Below are positions 45,957 through 59,454 of a stretch of 64,000 bases of DNA, piece after piece. Each line of letters begins with the position of its first letter. The first letter of the stretch is position 1. The stretch is from the NCBI GenBank assembly GCA_916613615.1, contig OU744731.1:58162289-58226288 (forward strand), read 5' to 3'. The notes beneath the pieces are model-generated. The model did not search any database and was not told the DNA's origin. It worked only from the letters and a program-made list of their open reading frames with translations. Both the position numbers and the translations under genes were made by a program. The stretch is from Steromphala cineraria (taxonomy: Eukaryota > Mollusca > Gastropoda > Trochida > Trochidae).

Positions 45957-46896
45957 ATGGATCGAGCGACTAAACAAATGGATCTGATTTATGTATTAAT
46001 ATAGTTTTTAGACGTACAGTTTATCATTCAAAACGACATAATTCACAATAGAAAAATTGTTACCTGAAAAAAGTGTTTTGCTTGTGTTTGAACTATTTAC
46101 AATACCCTTCCAAGACTTCATGTCAATCTATCACTGAACTCTATAAACGAGTATGTGTAACATTTCATTCTTACAGACAACTAATCTGTGGATGCCATTC
46201 AATCATTAAACTTTTAAACACAATCACAAACTTCTTGTTACCAACAGATTGTTCAGCAGATTTCTGAGAAGGTTTACATTGATACAAATCTACCATCCCT
46301 CCAATGATTGATTTGGTGTCCCCTTCGTCTGTTCGGTTTATTCTTGAGAAAAAAAATGATAAAAATAATTTGCTAAATGACAGCTCTAGCAAAGATTAAT
46401 TACTGACATTAAGATATTCAAGAATCTTGAATAGGCTGATACCTCCTTAATTTGCGCAGTGATGTCATTATATAGGTCCTAAGTGCATCAACTTGTAACT
46501 TGCATCGGTTAATCAAAGTCTAATTTATAAAAAAAAGAAAAAGCTCCCTAGGGGAACAATATAATCATAGCTTAATTACATGTTCGCATGATAGTTTTGG
46601 ATATTTAAACAATTTTATTGTATGTGAAAGAGACAACGTACTTATGTACATGTCTTGATGAAAGCAACTGCTGATGATTGATGATTTGAGCTTCCTACGA
46701 CATTACAACATCAAAGACAAGTTTACATGATGTTTTTGCAGTTCTAGTCTGATCTTGTCAAGAATTAACGACCCTTACATTAGGCTGCAAACATGTCTGT
46801 CAGGGGCTTTTAATCAGATAACATCGGGTTACCGTGCCCTGTATATAATTGCTTATGTAAAGGGGTCCATTGGTACACATATACAAAATAAACATT

Positions 46897-46923
46897 TCTT
46901 CTTCTTCTTCTTCTTCTTCTTCT
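46897..46923. repeat. (CTT)n microsatellite
   Basis: About nine CTT units, absent from the other copy of duplication A. Confidence 0.8.
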
Positions 46924-48134
46924 ATAAACAACGCATGACAGTTAAAAGAGATAAGAGAATATCAATCAGTGCCTACATAGCTTAATCAATTAATACAGCA
47001 AGCCTTGGTCCACGCAATTAGATTTGATCTGGAAAACTCAAGTTATGGTGACCTGTATATACTTGCACGTGTGTCTATTGAAGCACTAAAAAGGGAAGCA
47101 TAACAAAGCATGATATACAAGGCATAATATTTCAAGAGATAAGTACATATCTTTCTGAATATTTTTGAATGTTTTGCGCCTACATTTCAAACTAAATTGT
47201 GCAATGTGCAGTGTCAAATAGTACACTGAGACTTCTTTCCGGCAATCGTTAACTTAAGTTACGGAGATAATAGACTTAAGTGACATAATAATAGTGTTTA
47301 TACAAGATTATCACATATAAACACATCGCATTAAAATATACTCTGTTCTTTGTTAACGCTTAACCCAATCTTAAGATAGGCAAAATGCAATTATACTAAA
47401 ATAGAAATCATTATTTCATACAATCACTGCGCATTGAAATATTAATAAGCTTCTTCTGTCGTCTCTTTGAGGTGATAGAAATAATTAAAATTTCGACTCC
47501 ATTTTGCGATTTAACAATGATCTCCATCTTCTTCTTAAAATATTACTTGGTAAATTGGTAAACTTTATTAGAAGTTTCATGAATTCGGTTAATCTAACTC
47601 TTCTATTGTCTCTTAGGTTATGCACGCAGGATATGAAGTAAGGATATTGCGTCTTAAACAAAAATATTATATGTGAGTGCTACAATAGAAACTAAAGATG
47701 TTCTTATCTTAAATCTTGCGAATATTGTTGTTAAGTCCGTGGTTACGACGCTTCTCAAGATCTTCATAAGAGATCAACTAAGAATTTGTTAACCCAAAAC
47801 AGATTCTTTTTCTAAATACTCTATACAACATATACATTGGTTGTATTTTTTTTCGAAGAATATAGATTTGAAAATTTAAAGCACAAACTTGCATAGACGT
47901 GATGAAACACTTTTCAAAGCCAAATCATTCCTTTTGCAATGTTACAATCATAACCATGATTAATTTTTAATTCTGTCACAAATATTTGAATTTTCCAAAC
48001 ATGTCCATCCTCAAAAACTAATTTTTTTTAAGTTTGTTAATCAAATACTCAACAAAATTAAAAAAGAATATTTATCTTGTCAGTACGCTGCTGTCTTGTT
48101 TATATGTAAAATGTATAGGTGTATATCTCATGTC

Positions 48135-48147
48135 CCGCCATTGGCGG
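48135..48147. promoter_or_regulatory. CCAAT-box palindrome upstream of a possible gene
   Basis: CCGCCATTGGCGG is a palindrome around one central base and contains an inverted CCAAT box; a second ATTGG lies at 48,199-48,203. It sits about 80 bases upstream of the ATG at 48,217. It could be a promoter element. It is absent from copy 1 of duplication A. Confidence 0.3.
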
Positions 48148-48216
48148 TTTTCAGAGAATAAAGAGTCCGGCAAAGGATTGAGTGTGCACGTGCTTGTGAT
48201 TGGGCTGTCGGACATC

Positions 48217-48751
48217 ATGAGTCATCTGAGAGAGGTTTGTGATAAGAACTTAATAAACTCATAAAAGTTTTATAATTACAGCCTCTGGACTACGTGTAGG
48301 TTATAATCAGTGCTCACATGTAGTGGTGAAATACAGTATTTTCATCTTCAGGAATATTGTAACAGTTTCTAGAATTACTAGTTGCAAGAATTTTAATTAA
48401 TGACCTATATTAACAGTACACACAGCAAATATATATTTCCTACCTTCTTTGCACAAATAAATTCTTATATCATATCCAATTTAATATAACTTGGATAATA
48501 ACAACATTTATTGAAACAATTTTCTATGATTGCATCTCATTTTTGAAAGAACATGGAAGGTTGATCTTATATCAAATTCTTTGTTTACTTTTGATGGGAG
48601 TTGCAATCACTAAACAAGCATCAATTAGCACCAGTCTGGACCCCCAGGTTATTGGCCTCTGGTTAGGACATTGTCTCTGCCACAGAGCAGGATGCACGTA
48701 ATGAACGTCTACAGTCTCAGCCACCAGGGAAAGCCCTAGAGATTCTGGAAG
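48217..48751 (+). CDS. Possible first two exons of an unknown gene
   Basis: Exon 1 would be ATG 48,217 to 48,234 (MSHLRE) with donor GAG|GTTTGT. Exon 2 would be 48,667-48,751 with acceptor CTCTGGTTAG and donor GAAG|GTCAGT, both in phase 0, giving MSHLREDIVSATEQDARN and then ERLQSQPPGKALEILE. There is no signal peptide; the product would be a hydrophilic, probably intracellular start. I could not follow it convincingly, although an acceptor near 48,827 continuing DHLLSLQHLLKTGYLQV is possible. The family is unknown. The 5' flank is duplication A. Confidence 0.35.
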
Positions 48752-49774
48752 GTCAGTGATCCTTTAGTCTTCTTGGTAATGAATAGTTTCATCCATCTGG
48801 TGATATTATTCAATGACGACGTCAAAGATCACCTTTTGAGCCTTCAACATCTCCTAAAGACTGGGTATCTACAAGTTCTTTATACTAACTCCATAAAAAA
48901 AAACGTTGACTGTCATGAATCGTAAATCTCAACAGTCTAAATAATCTTCAGTTTTAAATCAACAGTATGTCCTGACATATTAAAGCTGTCAGTATACATT
49001 TAGTAAGTTCTTGTAGTATATCTGTTATTGATACTCAACAAAAACGAACATTTATCACAGAGATTGGCTTCAATCTACACTAGCACCAGGGCCAGATTCT
49101 TATTATATTTTGTAACCAATAACCGTAAGGTAGTCATTTAGCAAGCATACATGTATACAATTGACACAGTAATATGAGATACGCATCAAACATTAGACAA
49201 ACCTACACAAAAGACTCATCGCTCTGACAATGTCTGCCTATGGCAAGTTCTGCACTGTTCCCCAGATTGGCAGTGAGAGTTATCAGGATTATAATGTTTA
49301 TAAAGAGAGTCAAATATCTTGAGGCTGACCAACACTCTCAATTGTCAAGGAATCGATATTTACTACAGACCACACTATTTTGTGATGTGTTTGACAATGT
49401 GTATCGGGAACAAGGAACATTAACATATTGAATTCAGAATTAATTATTAAGATATCAACATAGAAAAGGAGAGTCCTACTTAAGCAATTAACATTAGTTT
49501 TTGTTTGAATGATGAATTTATTTTCCATTCAACTCAAGATTTTAAAGAAGTATTTGTCGAAAGGTTTTTCTGTCTATCTAAGCGTAGTTTATTTCATGAC
49601 ACTCTCGACGAAGGGGTCCTTCCATATTCAATTGCTCCAAAATAATGGTAAACATTTTCTTTTGGGCATCCTTAATGAAACAATGAATTGCTACTGGTCA
49701 TGTGACGGGAGATTTGTATCAGACAAATTAAATTGGAAAAGGTCCTGAATTATGTTTTGAAGTTTCTGTTTCCA
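48752..49774. other. Unassigned sequence
   Basis: Apart from a possible third exon near 48,828-48,900 (+), nothing is supportable. Frames at 49,240-49,748 lack motifs. Confidence 0.3.
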
Positions 49775-50054
49775 AATGTTAATATTGACATGGTGTCTCA
49801 AAATTAATTAAACAAACGTTTCCTCAAAACGATTATATGATATGTGGAATCTTTCTTAGTTAGACCAATTTTTGGTTGGCAGCTGTTACATGTAGTAATA
49901 TTATAGGGATTTTTAATAAGCAGTTTTTTTTCTGTAAGACGGAGACAGCTTGACAGATTTAGGACTATTAATGATATAATAGATATCCAGTTCCTTGTCA
50001 GCATTGTTTGGGTCAGACGTTCCAAGTGGAGTGAGAGCTTCAGTTCCTGACATG

Positions 50055-50225
50055 TGTCTTTCTAACTACCATCAAGAGTGTTTTCAATGTATGGTTTATC
50101 AGCTATGCCGACATACTTGAGATACATTCTTTGTAGCTGTGCCACATGTATATTCTCCATCTCTGACAGTCTGAGGAAGCTGAACTAGCAGTTGAGGGAC
50201 AAACTCATTTCACACACATTCAACC
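50055..50225 (-). pseudogene. Exon-like coding remnant, unknown family (copy 2)
   Basis: Partner of 29,356-29,517. The frame is interrupted by TGA after VECV, and a one-base difference near 50,108 shifts it before a further stop. NEFVPQLLVQLPQTVRDG and TCGTATKNVSQVC remain readable. The adjacent ALTPLGTSDPNNADKELD in another frame is also preserved. Confidence 0.35.
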
Positions 50226-51304
50226 TTAGTTGTTCAAGTTAGAAATTGATTTTATAAAATGCTGAAGGAATATTAAATCTAGTTTTGGATTCAGTATGAA
50301 CAAACAACTTCTTCGTGACAAATATTATGTCTGTGTATTAGTTATGTTATCCATTGTCTGTTATCAATCTGAAATCATTATTGACACAATATATTGAAAC
50401 TCATCTCTTACTAAGCTTAAGTCCATGCGTTTTGTAAAAATGTTGAGTTTTAAGGAACATCTTACCAAAATATTGTTTTATAACATTGCATTAGAATGAC
50501 AAGCAATTTGGCAAACAGACAAAAACAGAAGAAAATGTCTTTCAAAAACTTCATTTGAAAAATGAATTACTTGTCCCTCTGTATCATGATAGAAGTATGG
50601 CTGGTGCAAACTGATATAGTACAATGTAAACTCAATAAGCATATCATGTCTGACATTGCCAGTGTCTTATCAAAGTTCTCTATGCAACCATCCAGCTATG
50701 TTACATTAGACCGAGAGTTACAAAAAGCAAAAAGACAAATGAAAGTTGTTATCAGTTGCAACTATGAAGTGGCATTGTATTTAATATCAATTTTTTCCTA
50801 GTAACATCATAAATGAAAAAAAGTACATGTGTTTGTCAAACGACATGAAAAAGAATTGAAAAGTGTGTACCAGATCTTAACTCTTTAGTTTCTAGGAGAT
50901 TTATTTAATTAACCTCAATGATTAAAAAGATTAATGCCTTTGTTATTATATTTACAATGGTGGATGTTTGGCACAATGTTTGTCATAATTTGTCAAAATA
51001 TGTCATACGATTCGCTCCCTCTAAAATAACACAATGGTAAATTCATGGGAACATTCAGAAGTCTGTAGTATTTACAAATTAACAATGTATAAACAATTAA
51101 ATTCAACCACAAGTTGAATTACCTTTATTTATATTGATTAAAATGATTGAACTTTAGTTCTTGCATCATTACTATTTGAAAATCATTTTGTGGACACCAC
51201 CTGCCCATGATCTGCAGCTGTGGAACTAAGTGGCATTGAGTATCATTTGTTTTGTTTTTTTTAAGTCACGGGCAAAAGACGTGTCGAGAAAGATATAAAG
51301 GAAA

Positions 51305-51535
51305 TTTACAGATGATAAATGTTACTTCATTCTTTAATTCACAGATGATAAATGTGACTTCATTCTTTAATTCAAAGATGATAAATGTGACTTCATTCTT
51401 TAATTCACAGATAATAAATGTGACTTCATTCTTTAATTCACAGATGATAAATGTGACTTCATTCTTTAATTCACAGATGATAAATGTGACTTCATTCTTT
51501 AATTCACAGATTATAAATGTGACTTCATTCTTTAT
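51305..51535 (+). repeat. 33-bp minisatellite, about 7 units (copy 2)
   Basis: Partner of 30,555-30,820, with more homogeneous units (GATGATAAATGTGACTTC..). The open frame 51,252-51,539 repeating MINVTSFFNSQ is kept. Confidence 0.85.
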
Positions 51536-53683
51536 CTGACTACACTGTGTCTCACAATATTTTTGATAGCAATTTATTAGGTTTGAATTACACTACTTCG
51601 AAAATACGTCTCCATACTGTACCCATTTGTTTCAATTTGCTATACAATTAAGTCGTGTGTGCATAGTGAAGTGAACGTACATGTTTCTTGTAAGCCTAAT
51701 CAGTACTGATTTGTATATATTTATATTTATTGTGCTAAGTGTAGTGTTGGCTTCGGTGTCAGTATCTGATAAAGGGATACACAATTATGAACATAATACA
51801 GATAGCTTTTTACAAATACACATATAACTAAATTCAAATTCTTTCACAGAAATGAATCGGGATCTGTAATAGTAAGATCCTGTCTTCCCTAGGCTCATTT
51901 CAATAGTACTTTGAAGTGCTTATTTGCATGCTTAAATTGAAATTTTATCAATGTTCCTCTATTTATCAAAATGCTTTTATGATGATTCTTTTTACATCTT
52001 TCATCTTTCAGTGAGGTCAGCATCCATGCTAGCTTTTTTATTCATTGATATCTATATTTCATAACATGCAATGATGTCAGCATCAAAATACACCTTTTGA
52101 GACAGACAAAACAACTCTGTCTCATTAAACCATGGTTACAAGTATGTTCATGCGTCATGACGAATTCTTTGTCCCACAAAATGGCGCTATTCAATATCCT
52201 TCGCTCTTAGTCTAGACCGACCAAAGAAATCGCGAATTGAGCTTTATGACATTAACGATTAATGTGGGAAGTTTGGAAAGTCATTTCACGTAACGAGGAT
52301 ACATCGGTGTGACACAAGAGTGAGACTCATATTATTTTACATCTTGTGTATCAGATGCAAATGTATTTAGCTGTACAAACTGTAGCTATGTTAACCAAAA
52401 TATTTGATATCAATATTGAAGATGCAAAATCTCAATTTCTTTTTTAGGTAAATAGTTATTTGCCTAGGCTGTCTTATGGATAAATAGGAAAAGCTGCTTT
52501 CAGACTTGTTGAGAAATCAGGAACGGCGGAATTTTTACATTTTCATGAGAATCACTAAACCTTTGATTTATATTGATGTGCTACACACACATGTACCCCT
52601 GTTACCTCTTGCTATATTAAAGTTCACCTATATTATTTTTGGGAGGTATTAAAGAAGCTGATTTCATGAAAATAAAAAGTTTTCATGTTAATCAACTTCT
52701 TTATTGCATGACAAACGACGTTTTGGTGTGGATACTAACATTGTTATCAAGCACTTTTCAATAAACTATCGTGCAAAAGACGTTTAACACTAATTATGCC
52801 AAGCAATGACCAGCGAATCTTCCATTATGGTCCATTAGAAGGCGCACTACTGAGTGCATTGAACTGTAATGAAATGGTGATAACGTGGTGTATGTTGATT
52901 TTAGAACCCGATGATACATAACATTTGTTACTGATTTGATTTCCAACAAAAGATTTCAATGAATTACATTTATCATGACGGTCATTATTGTCAACCACAC
53001 CGTAATTACAATAATTCATTAAAAAGAATATTAGCATATCCACACCTTAAAATACCAGTGTTTCATTGAGAAAGAAATATTTTGCTCAGGAAACGGTATG
53101 TACGTGTACATGAGAATTTTTTAAAGACTGAAATGAGTCTGTCAGCAAACATATTGATTAACTATAAAAACGTATCTGGCAAACAATGAAACCTTACAGA
53201 ATGCAGAGGATATTTTAAGAATCAGTCATGTGCTTTCAACATATCCTCACTAACATCTGAAACAGGAATAGCTCATAGATGAAGTGCATAGATTTACAAA
53301 ACATCGACTTATGTGTTGAGGTGGCATGCTCATTAACAAACTTTTCCACATTTACACATTGGCAAGGTTTTTACTTTATTCTTCATTCCCTTTAGTTTAT
53401 ACTCAGATTTAGTAATAAGAACTATGATATTATATTTGTCATTTTCTGTCATAGTTATGAGACCAAAAGCATTTTTCGTAAATTCAACAAAGTTGCCAAG
53501 CTTCGAATTAATCAAAACGAATTCATCAACCTAAGAACCTAAGACTTTACGGTTCACATAGACAAGCGGAAACTTCTAATCGATCAAGTGAAAAACAATC
53601 ATATTAAACTTCTCATAATCGGCTTTAACATTTAGATAGAAACATTACGATAGAATAAACATAATTCCCAACTGTATATTTCA

Positions 53684-55085
53684 TTTGGCTTTAATGTATC
53701 TTTATTCTGATTTCAACAATAGAAAACGTGTTGTGAAGGTGAACTGCTTTCTTTAGTATTTCAATATTAGACAAGAGCAAGTAGTGTGTGATCAGCATTT
53801 AACTGTTCTACAATCGTTGGTTGTATTGACAAGTATTAACACAATCTTGATTTATCCTTTTTAACAGGAATTGACTTTACACTGCAATTATAAACCTTCC
53901 ATGATATTAGCTCCTTAGCTAATTAAGATATTAAGAACCTTAACATTCGAGACTGTATTCTACAAAAAACACATTCTCAAATTACCGCAAAGGTTACAGT
54001 GAATTTTATTTACATTTGTTCACGTTGTAATTCAGCTCTTTACGTTTTTTGTAATTCAGCGAGTAAAAGATAAAAAAACTTAACAGAGGTAAGATATTGT
54101 TGCCATGATAAGAACTTCAGAAGTACAGATGGTATGGCTTGTGAAGTAACACATATAGGAGATTTTGTTTTACGTGCTATATTAGCACTGCCCTGCCAAT
54201 TAAAGTTAGGTGAAATCAGTTTATTAGATAGAGAGGTTTCTGAAAGCATTTAAAATTTCATGTGAATACTTACTGTTTGCAGGATTGTTCATCAAAATGT
54301 CTGTTTTCAGGATTTTGGGTGTAATTTAAAAATGTTGGATCTCGAATAATTGATAATTACTATCACAGATACTTATAATAACAATAAGGATTGCAGATGT
54401 CTGGTTTTAAAGCATCCACCAAACAGTCTTCACTCTGAACCATTAAGTCCACAGTAAACGTTTAAGGAAGCATTTAGCTATTTCCCGCATTTCACCCAGG
54501 AACATGCATCAAACGTATGTGACAGGCGTAAAACTTAACCTTTTTTATCATATAGAAAACAACTATTTCAATAACAAAGTTCATTTTGTTGTTATACTGT
54601 AAACAGTTCAATATTTTATTTTATTTTCAATATTGCATATGTATATTGAGAGAATCTTGTTTTTCAATGATGATGTATATTAATACTGTTAAGAAAACAT
54701 CAGCAATCTTAATGAGCATTAAATGACAACTATTGTATCATCTCAAACATACATTTGTCAACAACTATACCTGTTAATCAACATTTGTATCAAGATTAAG
54801 TTGTTAACATGCAAGTACATGGTAATAAATATGTGTATTATTACAGACTGGCTGAAACTAGACAGAGAAGAAACGACGAATTTCACCATAAGTAATAGTC
54901 ATGCATGGTAGATGTATGTTTTGCCTGGATTGGCGTGAACGAATGGAATAACAGTGTTTTTGATGATTTGTTCACGATATTTGTCTCCTGTCCTTGTTCA
55001 TTAAACACCGTTGATATCCAATTTATCATCAAAAGGGAAATCACTCAGCACAATAATATGGACCCTCCCCCCAAGCCAGTAGGAA
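53684..55085. other. Block present only in copy 2 of duplication B
   Basis: There is no counterpart in copy 1. Because the Tc1-like transposase continues into it at its right end, copy 1 probably lost this block. No gene was recognised inside; the frame at 54,905-55,108 is uninformative. Confidence 0.5.
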
Positions 55086-55680
55086 GGACACATTTTGGGT
55101 TTAGCTAATTTCTGGATGCGCCTCCTGGTTGCGCCTCGGACACGTAGACGGCCGTCAACAACGTACAAATTGTAACGGGACTCATCAATCCAAATTACTC
55201 GTCGCCATGTTCGGATGTTTCAGTTTTGATATTGTCCAGCCCAGAGTCATCTGTCCTGCATGTGCCTTGGTGTTAAAAGTGGGCGTTTAAGTGGTCAACG
55301 AGCTCTCAATCCAGCTGACAAGAGCCGTTTATTAACCAGTTCATGTAAGACGTTCATGCCTTTGATTTGTGTCCATTCTTGGCGTAGCTTGGTAGTGGGA
55401 TGAAGGGGATATTTCCTCCATTCTAACTAGATGACGATCGTCTGTCACACTGGTCTACCACGGTCTGTCCTTCACATCACCTGTCACTCTGTGTTTGAAC
55501 AACGGTCTACTGACCACTGATTTGCAGCGTTGAACCGCTGAGAAATCTATCTCAAAGGCATGCCTGCATCACTCATGCCTATCATCTACAAACGGAAAGC
55601 ATCTGAGGTTCTGTTTCTTGCCATATCGGCAGTGCAATGACAAGTGAAAGGCCACTAAAGAAACTCATTTCCGTCTTATA
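55086..55680 (-). mobile_element. Tc1-like transposon relic with part of the catalytic domain (copy 2)
   Basis: The minus strand from 55,680 downward holds decayed pieces of a Tc1/mariner transposase: the DNA-binding remnant near 55,460-55,560, LVNKRLLSAGLRAR and LLTPRHMQDR near 55,260-55,350, then RRVIWIDESRYNLYVVDGR near 55,120-55,205. The last contains the conserved W-x-DE-S-R core with the second catalytic Asp. Several stops and frameshifts make it inactive. Terminal inverted repeats were not found. Confidence 0.7.
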
Positions 55681-56052
55681 TGAAGAGAGAAATATAAACT
55701 TCTTGAGGTGTAAGTAACTTTTGACAATTGACAATTGATGTGGATATATGGAAATCGATTTGGATCAAAATGAAACTGATAAATAACTTATGGGTTTTAA
55801 AAGCATGATATTATTTAACACTGTATTGAAAGTACTAAATTTACTTATAAGATAAGATTTATGAAATATCATTTTCAACTAAAGTAAGTAATCAGAAACT
55901 TCTCAGTTGCTTACCTATTTTACTTTTCGTCACTCGACGCGATACAGACTCCTTTTTTACAAATATAGATTTTGAATTTGAAGTGAGAGAAGGGGTGACT
56001 TATTTTTACGCCGCTTGGGCAATATTGCAGCCATTAGCGGCGTTATAAATAT

Positions 56053-56360
56053 TAACTAGAAAGTGTTTTTACCCATAAAAACAGATGTCCCCCCCTCCCT
56101 CAAATGCTCCAAACCTCTAAACAATACTATCATAAAGCACCATTATTGCATGGAAATAAACAAAATAATTTGTTTTAAATCTCAAAACTCCAAAAGGCAG
56201 ATCTACATGATATAGAGAGACAGTATACCAAGTTTGGTGATGATCGGTCACATAGTTTTAGAGATCTGCTCCGGAAACGAAATGAGAACGTCGACGCCAA
56301 CGTCGACAGGAACTCAGCTCAAACCTATATGTCTCCCGACCCTTTGGGGGGAGACATAAT
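56053..56360. mobile_element. Roughly 300-bp mollusc-type repeat inserted in copy 2
   Basis: Absent from the matching site in copy 1 near 35,027. It contains GGTGATGATCGGTCACATAG, AGATCTGCTCCGGAAACG and GTCGACGCCAACGTCGAC, and ends in a hairpin (ATGTCTCCC..GGGGGAGACAT). This type is dispersed in mollusc genomes as I recall. Exact ends and target duplication are unclear. Confidence 0.55.
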
Positions 56361-59300
56361 CAGTCAGTATTTATGTCAACTCTATCACTGCCTCCACCAA
56401 TTTCGCATAATTTTTATTATTTCAGTTTTATCATATACAGTCTGAGGCAAACTGTATATCGAGATGTAATATTTAACGAGTAAGATAAAACTGATGAGAA
56501 ACTCATCTAACTAATGAGAAGAAAGTTAAGTTACGAGATAAGTATTATATATTTCTATGAATCGTTTTATAGTATACTCGTCTGTGATCTTAATCAATTT
56601 CATCACACATGTGACAAATTGTTACTAATATCAACAAATTGTTTATCTTTAAAAAACTTATCTTTTTCTACATTAGTACTTTGATTCAAATTTGTACTCG
56701 AGTTGTACTTGCAGATCAAAGGGAATTGACATAGCAATGTTGATCCCTAAATGATGTAATCATGTCAATCTCTAAAGTAAAGTGTGTCCTCTTAAATGTG
56801 CAGCTGATATTTTAACTACGTGATGGATTCTGTTTCCACAATGCTACGATGGCTCAAAGAAATAACAAAAACAGGATATTTGCCCTTGTGTTCGCAGATG
56901 TGTGAACAGCCTTTCAATGTGCAGCTGTTTCATAAACAACAAATATAAATCCATGGGCTCGTATGACGTCCTGATACTACAGTGCTGCCCCCAGGGAGGT
57001 TCAACACATGTAACTAAAGCAGTTCTTCAGTTCTCAGAACTCTCCACTAGCTTCCAGGGCAATTCAACCTAGTGTCTCTGTCTCAACATTAATCACTGCA
57101 TAGACAATTGCCTGAATACGTATCAGAGTTGATATTGGAGTTCGTCCCAGCACGTAGATCAAGATCACAATACCCGGAACTAATGCAAACCTTATATATT
57201 AATAAAGTCCTTTGATCCGAAATCCTTTGCTTATTGTGCACCCATGTGTGGAACTCTCACGATATAACTGTCTCAAGATCTTCCACAGATCACAACACAA
57301 GAAGCTGATTGCTGTGATCTGAATTCTTTGATGAGTATGCACCTCATGTTTGACCTCAAGATCTGAATCTGTATCGAACATTTGAAACATTTAATTCGAG
57401 TAGCAAAATCTTCCTTCATGATCACTTTAATCAATCATTAATTTACCTAATTCACTCTGTACATATTGTTCCGCCTTCAGTATGCTGCAAGCGTGGATAT
57501 AACCATGTTTTAATTGCACACTTATATTTCAGTCGAAACCATCAGGAAACCCCTGACATTAAATACAATAAATAGAGTAATAAAACAATAAAAAGACTCA
57601 TGCAAAATCGCAGCAAGAATAATTCATCTCCTATGATTAAAAATATGAAAGTTATAACTGACTTTTATTTCTATAATAACAGTTTGTTTGGCTTTGATCT
57701 TGCTTTAACCTCCTGAACTAATATTATTGAGGAAAAGAAAAAGAACCAATTCGGTGGTACAAATAAATACTTTTTTTGATGGTTCAACATCAGCTTGCAA
57801 ACTAAAAAGACAGTTTGTCTTCAACATATATATTGACTAAGAACATTGATTTATCTCTTCAAGCTTGGGGGCAACACAGGAGCTTCCTAATGCTGAGAAG
57901 TCTGACGATTAACCTCTGGCTCCAACAACGATTCCGTGAGAAGTTGAAACCAAGGGGCATGTCTGTCTCACTGTGTTGGTTTTACTGTCCTTGGCACGGA
58001 AATGTTTACACCCATATCGAATCTTCACACACATCTGAATAGACCAGGATGATAAAGACCAAAGTGCTCCGAACTGGGGCTCATTACCTTGCCTGGACGC
58101 TGTGCGGTATGGGCTATTATCAGCATTTTTGGGTAACACTTAACAGCCATAAGAGCCATTTAATCATCTCATTATACACCTCCCACACACAGGGGAAAAA
58201 AGACTTAAAGAGAGCACACCGCACGTGCCCTGTCAATAGAGTAGTGATTTTTAAGTTAATCTTTTATCTCACTGTCTCAGTTTCATTGTCCATGTCATGG
58301 AAATGTTTATTCCGAGGTTTGTGTTTCATACAAGCAGTTACGCTGGGACAATAATGATGACAGCTAAACGAGGCCCGAAATGTACTTTATCGTTGCAATA
58401 TGAAGCAGAGTGATAGGGACTGACTGACTATGACAAGAAAAGACGAAAAAAAGCTCAAGTCGATAATTTGTACATTACATGTCAATGGTAGTTATCATAA
58501 GTTTTTGATGTTGTTATCAGCAAATTGTATAACATCCTCCTACTTGTAGGATCAGCAATATGTTCAACGCTTCGCTTCCAACTCATATTGTGTTTATTTC
58601 AAAACTTGGACGATGTTCTATTTTATCGTACATGACTTTCAAGACTTAAATTTATTCAAACACACGGAATGCATAACATTGTTTGGTTTATAGGTTTTTT
58701 TATTTGCTATAAGGATCACTTCAAACATCACACACTTCCAGATTCATTATATGAATTAAACCATTCCAACACTGCAAGGCTTCAAATGAAATATAAGCAA
58801 TCGTCACCACGATATCCAGATAAATTCAGAGTTACCATATGTATGATGTAAATGAGTTAACCGAACCAATCGTTTTCATTTATCCATTTAGGCAAGTCAT
58901 GGCCCACTTCCCAAACTATCATAACTTGTTTGTTTTCTGTTGCAGATCGTATTTATAGTATGATTATGGAAAACAATTAATCATTTCTGAAACAAAGTGC
59001 CAGTCCTCTTGCCACCGTCTGTATCAATAAGCAAAATCACTGGTGATTAATTTTAAGTCAGCTGCTAAAGTTTGGACGAAGCTCCTCCCTGGCATGGCTA
59101 CAATCGGGACAGACTGTCCACAACTTTCTCAATTATTTTTTCCACAAAAGGCATCAGTTTTTAGAATGTACAGTATATGTTAAATCAAATCCTGCCATAA
59201 TATCAATGACTGTAATGCATTTTATTGTAATCATTGAGTACTTGTTTTGTAAATCAGTCATTTGGTTCACTGTTTACCCAAAATCATATCGTTATCAATC

Positions 59301-59454
59301 ACTTATATTTCATGATATAGTGTAGTATCTGCATACATGTTCAAAGTGTAGTGAGGTTCAATTTTCTAAAAAGTAATTTCACTGTATTCATTGTATTGTT
59401 TGCAAAAATGTTCGACCAACCTAGAGAAAATCAGAATAAAATTATTTTAATAGG

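Larger units (their letters stand above)
45957..48197 (+). repeat. Segmental duplication A, copy 2
   Basis: Matches 7,640-9,731 with small indels, starting at CGACTAAACAAATGGAT and ending at CACGTGCTTGT. It lacks the 126-bp TTAA-flanked piece of copy 1 and gained a (CTT)n tract and a 130-bp stretch near 48,020-48,150. It ends 20 bases before the ATG of a possible gene, so it is likely to be that gene's 5' flank. Confidence 0.8.

Noticed and set aside
49804..50025. Minus-strand frame MERLTQTMLTRNW.. shared with 29,074-29,319
   Set aside because: Another frame of the same DNA (ALTPLGTSD..) looks more protein-like; both are explained by duplication and neither has a full exon structure.
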